DNA from: Gordionus sp. m RMFG-2023
Taxonomy: Eukaryota; Nematomorpha; Gordioida; Chordodea; Parachordodidae
Reading direction: 5' to 3'
Length of the DNA: 64,000 nucleotides
Assembly: GCF_954871325.1 (NCBI RefSeq)
Contig: NC_088778.1
Location: 4,249,743 to 4,313,742, forward strand
Shown: piece after piece, positions 39,886-51,100 of the stretch
How positions within the stretch are numbered: the first letter of the stretch is position 1
Layout of the letters: each line of letters starts with the position of its first letter
Program-made: the position numbers and the translations under genes
Notes under the pieces: model-generated
Told to the model about the DNA's origin: nothing
The model's database searches: none
The model's input: the letters and a program-made list of their open reading frames with translations, nothing else

Positions 39886-41106
39886 ATGGGTCAAGGCTGG
39901 CTAGCATCCAATGCCCATTTCGACAATTTGGATTTAGATGTTAAGGTTTTTAAATTATATATAGTTTAGGACTATAGAGCACCATCTCTGAATTCGATAT
40001 TTCTCATATGATTTCCTTGAGTAGATAACTCATTTTTTCTTTGAAAATTTATGCTGAACCCTGAATTCATTAACTGTGATGTTAGAGTGAATCGCTAAAA
40101 TAACATATTCTAACTCGTTGTTAAATGGCTCGTTTTGAGCCGATTTTTAAAAATGGCTAACTCAATATTTCATCCATAAAAATATTACGCAGGCCTGAAG
40201 ATTTTACTCATAAAAGGAACAAAGGTTTCAGACCTATATTATCGAAATCTCGAGGCTTATAGACAATATTTTTCTGGCTAAAATATTGAGTTAGCCGTTT
40301 TGAAAAATCGGCTCAAAACGAGCCGTTTAACAACACTATGACTATTTATGTATAAATTTTAAATAAATTTAAAAAAAGATCCCCAAGGAGCCAAAAAATG
40401 ATTTACCCGAAATGGTCATAGCTTCGCAACCTGTTAACGTAGAAAAAAAGAAATTGTCGGAAGAGGAAAAGATTGAATGTCAAAAAAGGGTCGACAAAAT
40501 CATTCAAGAGGCTGTCGATAGGGTATCGCTAAAAAAACCGCCCGTGTATTATTAAATATAACAACGTTTTCTTCGGTTATATTTATAAACTAAAAATCTT
40601 ATATCATTATTAAACCACGTTTCTAATATTCATGATTTCAATCAAATAAATTCGACGCTTGAAGGACGCCCACATTCATTGTATTTTTCTTTAAAATAAT
40701 CTTTTTACTTTCTTTCTTTTCTTTTTTCTTCTTAATTACACTCACATGTTTCATTTTTTTCTACAAAACTAATTTTATGGTTTAAGATTTCTTTTATTTG
40801 ATTTTTTTAAAAGAAATATAATATTTACCTAAAAAAATTTTTTTTTTATGAAAATATAAATTAATACTAATATAAATAATATAAAATTTGTTTATATAAA
40901 AATATTGAAAAAAACATAGTTTAAAAGCCTTAATTTGTAATAATTTTTAATTTTTTAAAAATGAAATCATCCCAAAAGTTCATAATTCATCCCTATCTCT
41001 GAGCATTTTCAATGAGACCGCTATTCTATCCACGTGGAAACAAAGAATGGTTTGCAATTTGACTCGAGCGGGAGTGAAATCTTGCAACGAAATGGTCGAG
41101 GCGTAG
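39886..41106 (+). CDS. Possible small gene, product unrecognised
   Basis: Exon 1, 39886-39945, starts at an ATG in an ACCATGG context and codes MGQGWLASNAHFDNLDLDVK, then a GTTTTT donor. Exon 2 starts at 40379 after TTTAAAAAAAG and continues in frame with IPKEPKNDLPEMV, then the lysine/glutamate-rich KLSEEEKIECQKRVDKIIQE. It either reads to a stop at 40553-40555 (78 residues, ending KPPVYY) or splices at a GTATCG donor after 40522 to 41017-41106, adding TAILSTWKQRMVC and NLTRAGVKSCNEMVEA (97 residues). Both joints are phase 0. No signal peptide or membrane segment is seen; exon 2 suggests an amphipathic helix. A MITE (40115-40345) sits in intron 1. I do not recognise the family. Upstream exons may be missing, and exon 3 could belong elsewhere. 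Confidence 0.45.
40115..40345. mobile_element. Full-length GTTGTTAAA MITE
   Basis: Inverted ends of about 70 bp, GTTGTTAAATGGCTCGTTTT and its mirror AAAACGAGCCGTTTAACAAC, both followed inward by GGCTAACTCAATATTT. Other copies or parts lie at 24067, 32955, 35220, 48590, 53776 and 57236. Confidence 0.85.
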
Positions 41107-41754
41107 TATAAAAGCGCGTTTTCAAAATCGCCCTAAATTTGTTGTGAAAATAAATATGGTTAGGAAACTTTATATATAATAAAATAATATTCGGCCTATT
41201 ACTTAAACGATTTCTATAAACTCAACATATACATGGCCTGAAATTGGACAATACATTAATATCCATATATCATTATGTACTATGTAAAGCACTCCTCTCA
41301 AATTGTTATTTTCGATCTATACGTTAATGATGTTCCTACTGGAACTCTGCATTCAGACCTATTCTTTTCCGGGTCCAACACGAGCCGAACCAATATGAGA
41401 ATATTTTTTTCTGAAGATCCGTTTTCAAGCCGAATTTTTATATATATATATTGAACTATAGCATTGTCTGAAAGTTAAAGAATAGTTTGTTTTTTTAAAA
41501 CACATACTTGGAATATATGTTCGTTCTAATCCTCAAAATATATATAAAAAAACAAATATGAGTTTAAGCAATATTTTAGCGCGTTTTTTTTGAAATGTTT
41601 GATTTGTTTTTAATAGGAAGTGTATTAGGGCATGTGTAAACTAAGTTGCCCTAGTATTAGGTGACGGAATCCATGAGGGATTTGGAATCTTTCAATTATA
41701 AAAATCACTTAATGAAAGGATTTGAATTTGAAAAATATCTGATTTGACCGCTAA

Positions 41755-41960
41755 TGTATATATCCTTCTTCTTCTTCGTTTAATGGCCATTTCCAGGTTT
41801 ACCCGAATAAGCTAGATTCCCCTATAATATTTGTAAGATTCATTTTCCTCATATCAGCCGCTATCATCTTTACCCACGTAATCTCAGATTTTCCTCGAAG
41901 TCTGTTCCTCCTACTTCCATCAAGGCGCATCTCTTTACTCAGTCATCTATATTCCAACAT
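41755..41960 (-). pseudogene. LINE 3' end remnant
   Basis: Minus strand reads MRLDGSRRNRLRGKSEITWV, then KMIAADMRKMNLTNIIGES and, after a stop, TWKWPLNEEEE into a GAA tail. The pattern (R)GRxxxxWxxxIxxDMxKMxLTxxxAxDRxxWR is typical of the extreme C-terminus of RTE/CR1-like LINE reverse transcriptases. No upstream reverse transcriptase is visible, consistent with 5' truncation. Confidence 0.5.
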
Positions 41961-42239
41961 GCATAAAGCCTCTTCCATACTGTGATGCAAATTTAAGAAA
42001 ATTTTTGCCCAGAACTTATAAAGTATTCTCTTATTTATATACATTTTTCATAAAAATTTTAAAAAAAATGGCGAAATTTTGTCTGAAATTCTAAGGGTAG
42101 GCATTATACGTATGCTGGAATGGAATACATTTCCGGTTTTCCAATTTCTATACTCGAATATTTTCCCCCCATAATGTTATTCGACCAACTATTCATGATA
42201 ATAATCGAAGGTATATTAATTCTAATATACAAAAATCTA

Positions 42240-42315
42240 TATCATGAACGGATTTTAAAAAAATCGATCAGCTGTTAAATCGTGTATCGGATGCCACTAT
42301 AAATGCGACCTAGGA
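42240..42315. mobile_element. Lone end of the GATTTAACAGCTG MITE family
   Basis: AAAATCGATCAGCTGTTAAA followed by TCGTGTATCGGATGCC mirrors the left end of the element at 37545. Confidence 0.55.
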
Positions 42316-42578
42316 AACGCGCCTAAATGTTTTTTTGAAAATAAAAATATCACATTTATTTTCAAAATTTAAACTTGTTTAATATTTTAAATTATATTTA
42401 AAAAAATTTACTATCCCTTTCTTGAAAAAAAGTTATAGTGAGAAGCGTTCCCAAAGTTCTACAAATTTAAGGGGGTAATTTTTTTTTAAATTAATTGCTT
42501 ATAACTTCATGAGTTCCGTTATTTCTCATGTGCAATTTCTTTGTTTGGCTATTTAAGTTAGAAACTAAAGCAAAGCAA

Positions 42579-42800
42579 GTCGTTTCTTAGTGGTATTTTA
42601 CATGCGTCTCCGCAGGACAATGTTCTTAGAATTGCCCTGGCTATTTGAGTTAAAAACTAAAGCAAGTCGTTTCTTAGTGGTATTTTACATGCGTCTCCGC
42701 AGGACAATGTTCTTAGAATTGCCCTGGCTATTTGAGTTAAAAACTAAAGCAAGTCGTTTCTTAGTGGTATTTTACATGCGTAACCTCAAGACAATGTTCT
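42579..42800 (+). repeat. 87 bp tandem repeat, split by an LTR element
   Basis: Units begin GTCGTTTCTTAGTGGTATTT at 42579, 42666 and 42753; the first two are identical by eye. The period of 87 is 29 codons, so one frame stays open throughout. The third unit breaks at GTTCT (42796-42800) and its continuation TTAGAGATGCCCTT appears at 44274 after the LTR retroelement. Confidence 0.93.
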
Positions 42801-44269
42801 TGTTGTAATATTCAAATAAGAAAAATGAACAAAAAATATTCACTATTCAGATTAAATAAAGTTCAAGATTTTAAGTTTGTTGTTTAAACACTATGTAAAT
42901 GAATAGTATAGAAAAGTATATATAATCGGGAATATTTTACTTTTATGATGATTATAATTATTATGCGAACTTAATTTTTAATTTTAATTTATATTAATTT
43001 TATTTTGTTTATGTTTTCACTTTATATTTAAGTATTTAATAAAGATTTAGTATCATATTTTAGTTCTAACTTTTCTTTATTTGACAATGGTTCTAATCTC
43101 CCAATCCTAAATTATACCAACTGTGACAATGATATTGGAGAGTGGAGATGCCAGGGCAATTACAACAATTCAGTCTAATTAACTCTGAAAAAAAATTCTA
43201 AATAAAGGGGGAAGGAGATGTATGAAATGACTATCGACACTAAGACAAAGAATGAGAACAATAAAACAATGGTATCAATATTAATGGTCGTAATTCGGAA
43301 AAGAATAAAATTTGTCGTTTAGCTAAAAAGAAGTCGTCACAAGAGATCGTTATAGGTGCAAGTGATCGTTTTATATAATATTAGGTTGTAGATTAACCAA
43401 AAATCTTCACAAAGAGAAACGGTTTTTCGTCATTAGAAATTTTATGCCGCAATCGAGCTCACGTATAGAGATCGAATTTTTATTTGAGATCAAAAGATAA
43501 AAGAAATATTTATCGTATAAGAGATCTTAAGTTGATATAGTGACAAGCGACTAGATAAAACAAGTGGTCAATACCAGGATGCAATGGTTAATCGTTGATC
43601 AATTATCGCCAATTGCTTATCAAAACTTTAGTAAAGGATACAAAATCGATGATCTTAAAAACAAGAATTCGGGAAAACAATCGTTAATCGTAGATCAAGC
43701 ATCGCACATCGTTGACCGAGATAAAGCAATGATCATTAGTTACAAGAGAACGTTAGAAACAAGCAAAAGACCAAGTTAATTTATCAGGAGAATTTAAGAC
43801 GTAGTATCGATAATCGTTGATTAGAAATCGTGTATCGTTTAAAGGCATGCGTTAATCTAGTTGTCAGCGCTAAGAGCTCATCAATAACAGACTAAGACAA
43901 GAAACAAAATCTATCGGTGATGTAAGTGAGCGAAGGAAATAAAACAGTAATGGGATACATGCACGAATATTGGTATTTCGCAGAATGTGGGGTCTAATCT
44001 AAGTGGAAGGGTGTTGTAATATTCAAATAAGAAAAATGAATAAAAAAGATTTATTATTCAGATTAAAAAGTCTGTTGTTTAAACACTATGTAAATGAATA
44101 GTATAGAAAAGTGTATATAATCGGAAATATTTTACTTGTATGATGATTATAGTTATTATTTTGCGAACTTAATATTTTATTTTTCTTTTGTTTATGTTTT
44201 CACTTTATATTTAAGTATTTAATAAAGATTTAGTATCATATTTTAGTTCTAACTTTTCTTTATTTGACA
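42801..44269 (+). mobile_element. Small non-autonomous LTR retroelement (TRIM-like)
   Basis: The left LTR 42801-43086 and right LTR 44012-44269 both begin TGTTGTAATATTCAAATAAG and end CTTTATTTGACA (TG...CA). Flanking 5 bp GTTCT (42796-42800) and GCTCT (44270-44274) fit a mutated target duplication. TGGTTCTAATCTCCC right after the left LTR may be a primer-binding site, and AAGTGGAAGGG just before the right LTR a polypurine tract. The 925 bp inside has no gag or pol, only short frames, so it must borrow enzymes. Orientation follows the primer-site/purine-tract order. Confidence 0.88.
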
Positions 44270-44274
44270 GCTCT

Positions 44275-45123
44275 TAGAGATGCCCTTCTTTGTCAAAAAA
44301 AAACGTTGCTCATAGTTCTTAGCGAGAGCCAATCCTATTTTGGGGATTTATCTAGTATTGATTAGATTAAATGGAAGATTTGTCTAAAATTATTCCCCAC
44401 AGTTTTTATTTCTGAGAGGTTCAATTTTAAAGAAGTTTATGACTGATTCATTAACACGTTTAAGGACCTTTAAATTAGTATGGCTCATAATTGTATCATT
44501 TTCTCTCCTGCACAGGTTTTATTATTATCATATCAGAGCATTTGATATTTTGTTTCGCTAGTCATCACGAATAAAGACTGCTCTCAATGTTTTATGATCA
44601 GATAGGTTAATGGTGCAAGCAACCTAAACACTAAAGCCACCTGTGTATTTTAGATTAAAAATCAAGTTGAGAGGAATGCTTGTCACGAATCCTCGCCGTA
44701 AGTTAGTCTAAATGCTTCAGGGCATCCATATTGGAAGGGCAGCAATAACGGAAAATAAAAAATCTTGGTAAACAATGACCATAATTTTATTGGGGAAAGA
44801 AAAAAAAGGTTTCTAATTTAGTTTGATTTCACGAGAATTCCAAACAAGATAAATCTGTTTCAGAAAAAAAAGAAGCGATCCCATAAAGAATATAGACGCG
44901 GGTGGCATTTTTTATTGTTATTGCTATTTCCCAACTGAATGTTCTGAGACATTGAGTGTTCTGAGGGATTCAGCGGGCGGATATAAAGGTCATATATAAA
45001 AATCACGGATCCATAAAATAATAGAAATGATTTATCATCAATCAAAAATTTAAAGATCAACCCTATATGTAATCGTAAATTCTATTTTTCAAAAAAAAAA
45101 TAAAATCAAATTATTATTAAAAC
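44275..45123. other. TTC17-like gene 3' region, terminal exon not assigned
   Basis: The gene must continue below 45124. Two phase-0-compatible minus-strand candidates were seen: 44957 down to about 44840 after a CCCTCAG acceptor, and 44780 down to 44670 after TTTACCAAG. Neither gives the expected TPR continuation, so none is called. Confidence 0.3.
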
Positions 45124-48100
45124 TTGCGCTGCTAGCATATTAGCCATAGTAAAATGGGAAATGATAGCCTTGGGCGAATATAGCAAAGCCTTTTTGATAG
45201 CGAATATAGCTAAAGAGTAATTTTGGGTTTTGTGGCACAAGTTAGCCAAACTAACCAATGAGGAAGCCTTTTTATGATTAAAATAAAAGATATTGCAATA
45301 TTTTTTTCAAAATGATCAAATATCAATAATGATTCATGGACCAGTTGTCTATAAATCATCATTAAATATATAATTATAAGGCACTAATGTTAAAATTACA
45401 CTTTAATTATCTAAAATTAGGTTATTTATAGTTATATTTTTAGTTAAGCAAAAAATTAAATCTAAATTGTATACCAAAAACAAAAAATTATTATTTAAAA
45501 AAAAATCTAAAATAGCATTTAATATATTTCAAAAAAATATATATTTAAAACCCAAAATATCCAGAATAAAAAACAAATAAAAATGGTTAAAATAAAAAAC
45601 AAATAATGATTAATAAAAAAACAGACTTTAAATTTATCAGGAGCAGCAGATAAAGAAAGGTATAGGCATGCGAGGGCTTGGGATGTGTTGCCGTTAGCTC
45701 TCCAGTACAAAGAGGTTAAAGCGGGTACGACCCAAGACGTTGTTGGTTGGTCAATAGAGAGACCTCTTTTCAATACCTCCATTATGGCTTTATTCGTAAA
45801 CTTTGTATTATTTGATCACGTGGAATGTAAAATAAGAAAATTAGCATATCGCCATTTTATGTGTTTTGATTTTTACCAATTAATTAACTCTAAAGTGCTA
45901 AAAATGCTTTCAAATCACGTGATTTATAAAAAATTATTTATTCTTTTCCAAAAAAGCATAAAAATTTACGTACATTTTGACAAAGAATTTTGGGGACATA
46001 TTTATAACGTCCCAAATAATTTAAAATAATCCTATTTAAAAAAAAGACCACTGGTACAAGGGTACCATCGTGATATAAAGGGTCTTAAAATATGTATGTC
46101 GAGTTCCGTAAAATTGTTCGACTAAGGTATCTAATCATGATTTTATGTATAATAAACTATAGCAAAGAAGAAAATATTTTTTGTATCAAATAAGCGGGTC
46201 GAAAAACCAAAAAATGTTCACCCCTTTTTCAGTATTTAGCAATGACATATAACACCTTAGCCTGACAATGCATTCATTAAAGGTGTACTTCAACGAAAAA
46301 CAGCTGGGTACGCCATTTTGATCATATCATTACTAAAAAAATTTATACGAGAGGCCAATTCATTCCCAATCGAGATAATAAGGAAGCAAGTTATCGATTT
46401 AATAGTAGTTTTTAACATGAGAATAATTACTATATTCGTTAGAAAAATGGCGGGTCCAGCTGATTTGCATTCAACGATGCTTTCAAAAGCTTTATTACGA
46501 AGGCATCGTCAGTCTAGGTAAAATTATGTGCCATTGGTATTAAGCTTTGTTAACGCGATTTTAAAAACTTTATGTTCCATAGATCTTATTATCGCTACCA
46601 ATTAATTCCCTTTCCACTATATAAAATGTTGCATTTGTAAATATGCGAGAGTTTGGGATAATGGTTTTTAAACTATTAACGATGATATAAAAATGTAACC
46701 TTTGATTACTCCCCAATTTATTATAATATATGAATTTTTACTATATTTAAAAAAAAAAAACCTTTTCCTTCTCCGAATCAGAAAGTAATGACTCATCCGT
46801 GACGCTGTCAGCGTCGGCCAAGGCTCTGGTCAGTTTTGCGGAAATTACTTTTTTGAGAATCGGAATCAAACCGGTCTCCGAGTTTAGCGATCTCATTTGG
46901 ACTAGCGAGCCTTTCTCGTTGTTAGACGCCGCTAGCATTTCTTTACGGCGGGCTTCTCTAACGAGCGCGTTTAAAATATGGAGCAAATCTGTTTCTCCCC
47001 CATTTTGTGAAGCTCTATGGTGCTTATTGAAATGCGCCTTCGAGAGGTGGCAGATGGGCTCCGCATTCAAATGCGAAGGAGGATGCGGAGAGTCCATTTT
47101 GATAAATTTGACGCACTCGTCTACCAAATTTTGAGAGATAGATGAACTTATGGATGGTAACGAAAAAATTTTTAATTTATTTATATAAAAAATGCTATTA
47201 CATCATTAAAATATTCTTTCAATTGTCATACAATTTATCTTGATAGACTGGAATCGATTTGATAGTCACTTTCAGTCATCTCATTCCTAAATGATAGGAT
47301 GCCCGAGCACGCCATAAAAAATATCTGATGGTAATTAATAGGTTTAATAATACCGGCTATCAAAAGATTAAACTCTCGATGCCTACTTTATGAACAAGAA
47401 CTAAAACTAAGATGAGATATAAATTGGCCTTCTTATCAATTTTTTTGATCCAAGACCAAAAAAATTTTTTTTTTAAGCCCAGAATTGGCCCATATTTAAT
47501 CGTAATTAGTTTTTTAAAAAAATTTAAAAACCCAGGTCCGGCTATAAAATACAATATTAGGCCCATACCCGTCTTATAATTCTGCCAGAAACGGAACTAA
47601 TAATCTCTACTACACCTGTTTTCCTTTGCTAACAGTACATAGAGGTACCGTTCTCTATAATAAAACGGGTAGGTAATCTTTATATGGAAGCACGTTTCAA
47701 ATCTTTCGAGGGCGATATAATTTTCACGCAATTTCAAGGCGGATTGAATTAATGAATTTATTTCTTTCACATATTATGCGAATATTAACACTCATATTTT
47801 ATTTTATTCAACTTAACTTTTACTTAAAATCGCCCATCATTTCCTGATGGAAAGAGAAAAATGTTAGAAATGATTACATGACAACTTTTATCAGATTATC
47901 ATAGCTAATTATTTTTTTTATTAATTAAACGTCGAATACTTTATAATATTTTATTAATTAAACGTCGAATACTTTATAATATTTTATTAATCACCATTTA
48001 ATTTGTAATTTATTTGACCAATTGAAAATTATCTATCAGTATAATATTTTTTAATTGAATATCTACTATTCACGGAAATTTGAATTCGCTATATAAGAAA

Positions 48101-51100
48101 TGAAAACTTGTATGTAAATTATTACAATTAACTTATGATTGTGACATTTATATTTAAATCAGAAATATTTATAAAATAATTCAAATTAAATCCGATACAA
48201 GGTTTTTTTTTAACCACTCTATTGAAAACAATAAAAACTTAATTTTTTAAATCCCTGCAAAATTTGCAAAATTACAAAAAGTGGAGATAGAATATTCTAA
48301 TTCTTAGGCGACTTATTGAATACTCACTCGATCAGTTCTTGGGGTATGGAAAGCCAAGTGCTCGGGACATTGGAAAAATCGATAGCTATCGCATTAAGGC
48401 AATCATCATTCTCCAAACCAATATCGTATTTGGGTATGTTGTAATGAAGAAACGGATCTTATCAATGAAAAATGTTTATAAATGCACGATATTATTTTGA
48501 TGATTAAAATCAAGAATCAATAAATGGAATTAAAAATCATTTGAGCCTATAAGTTAGTTCCCCTTCTATTTTACAGACATGAATTGATATAACTGACAGA
48601 AATGTTTGGACATCTATTTCCCAAATTTCGATGCTTACATAATATTATTTTGGCTAATATCTTAATGAAAAATCGATTCAAAAATAGGGCTTTTTAACAT
48701 TATGTTTATAATTTGTACAAGTAACCCGTTGAACAATCAACGTTTCATTGCCATCGTTACAAGATCCTATTTAAAATTTTTATCTTATAATGTTAATCGT
48801 AAAGGATAACTGAGGTTTTCATTTTAAGTAAAAAATATTTTAAAAAAATAGACATTTGAAATATTATAAAATACTTAATATTTCGACATCTTTCGGTTTG
48901 AGCACAATGGGTAATGTTTCGTCCAATAATCTTTGGTGAATAGGATCCTAAATTTTTTTTTTTTAGGAGAGGTAGAAAAAAAATACAATTACGTGCAGGA
49001 TTAGACAGTATCTCCGATATAAAAATAAGTATCTATGTTCGAGTATAATTTGAGTACTTTTTGGCCAAACCATGTCGAAAATTAAGGCACAGGGAAAGCG
49101 AAATATATTTTAAAAAATGGGGTAAAAAAAAACTAAAAAGGCAATATTATCGGTAAAATGCGAATAAAACAATTTTTTTTTATATTACTAACGTGAAAAA
49201 GCTTTCATTTCACTTTCGCATTAATAAGAATCAAGGTTTAGAAGCTGAACTAAAACGGGCTCTGATTCCTTCTGAAAAAAATTTTAGAAAGTATTTTCCA
49301 GTTCTTAAATTTGACTCGGGTTCTGAGGGTTCCTGTTCCTTGTTCGAAACTTCTGATGAAGAATATAAATTTAACTCAAATATATATAATAATATAGAAT
49401 AAAACGTTAGTGTCAGAAGGTAGATCGAACAACTTTTCGGCCACTGGCAGTATTGGTACAAAATCTTCTTTAGATTTAACACGATTTTTATCTGTTTTCG
49501 TAATTTTTTTTTAAAAAAAAAACATTTGTAAGTAATAGTAAACGCGTTATGTTTAAGCGGTGCGTTATTTACAAAATCAAGCAAATAAATCAGTATAATT
49601 TATAAATATGGATCTTTATGATGATAACGCCCGATGAATATTGAAAAACAGATGTTGCAACGCGTATTTCAAAAATTATTAACGCTATAAAGAATCAGCC
49701 GTGATTTCGATAGCGTTAAATAACGCGATGCTTGAAGTATAACGAGTTTACTGTAAATGAGACCTATATGTAAAATAACAATAAGAAAGATGTTTCCCAT
49801 CAAATAGAACAATTTCATAATTAGATATAAATTAGAATATTTGGACCTAAATTAATACCACTTTTTTTTAGGATGTCACAATATGTAAAATGATATCATC
49901 TCTAGACCAATATAGCAGAAACATTCTTCATATATAAATTTGATAGGAATAATATTTAAAAAAATCTCCGCCATCTTGATAAAAAGGGTAACATAAAATT
50001 CTTATTTCTTATTTGAGATTTTAAAATTTCGGTCTAGATAGGACTTTATAATAAAAAAGCAATCATTCAAAAAAAAAACCTTCGTCAACGTTGTTAAAGT
50101 GGTGAGTATTCATGTTAACATTTTCATCGGCACTCTCCTCGGTCAGGTTGAAACTTTCGAAAGTTTCGAAATTGAGCATGCGGTCATCGTAATCAAAATA
50201 ATCGCTGTATTCGCCATTTTCGAGCGATTCGTCGTAAATTGTTTCCTTATTTTTCCCCATCGATGTTTTTTTTAAAATTAATGTTTGATATCATATGGGA
50301 TGATATTCTTTGATTGCAAACAAATATTTTACTACTAATACCATACATTTCGAGACAGAACAACGATTATATTTTCAGCTAATTTACACACAAAAATTTT
50401 TTTTAATTTCGACAAATTATTATCCCTTTATTTCGGAATATAAAACATGAAAATTAAGCGTGAAAACATGCCTAGAAAATGGCTTCGAAAAAAAACGCTC
50501 TGTTCTGGAAATGGCCCAAAAAATATTTTTAATGATTCTGTGTATATATTGGAATCGAGAATTATTCCCGCCCCACTGATGATGCATTCATTAAAAGTGT
50601 ACATCAATGAAAACAGCTGTGGACGCAATTTTGATTTACCAATATCATTATTAAAAATTGTAAACGAGAGGCCAATTTATTCCTATGTCTCCCACAACCT
50701 TTATTAAAGAATTGCCTGACCATTGAGATAATAAGGAGGTAAGTTATTCGATTCAATAGTAGTTTTTAACACGAGAATAATTACTATACGTGTCACCAAA
50801 ATGGCGGGTCCAGCTGATTGGAATTCAATGACGTTTTCAAATGCATCGTCAGTCTAGGCATTATTATATGTCATTGCCCCGCCCACTTTTTTTTCGAAAT
50901 TACAACTAGTCGCAACCGAAGAACAACTTATGTAAAGAAGTTTTAAAAAAATATTTTTAAATAAATTTCTGTACATTTACGTTTCTCGAAAGTGTTCGAT
51001 TTTTATAAAATTATATTATAAAATATTTGAAATCAAGCGAAAATAGATTTCATTTAGATAGAATGATGGCATAAATATATATTTATATATACGTTTAATG

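Noticed and set aside
44860-45060. Minus-strand open frame as the last TTC17-like exon
   Set aside because: A good CCCTCAG acceptor exists, but the translation (NTQCLRTFSWEIA or NIQLGNSNNNKK) does not resemble the TPR continuation expected.
47616-47763. Possible extra minus-strand exon with TPR-like SALKLRENYIALERFETCF
   Set aside because: Open and bounded by AG and GT, but its entry phase does not fit the better supported exon 48328-48457; without that exon it would fit, so it was not called.
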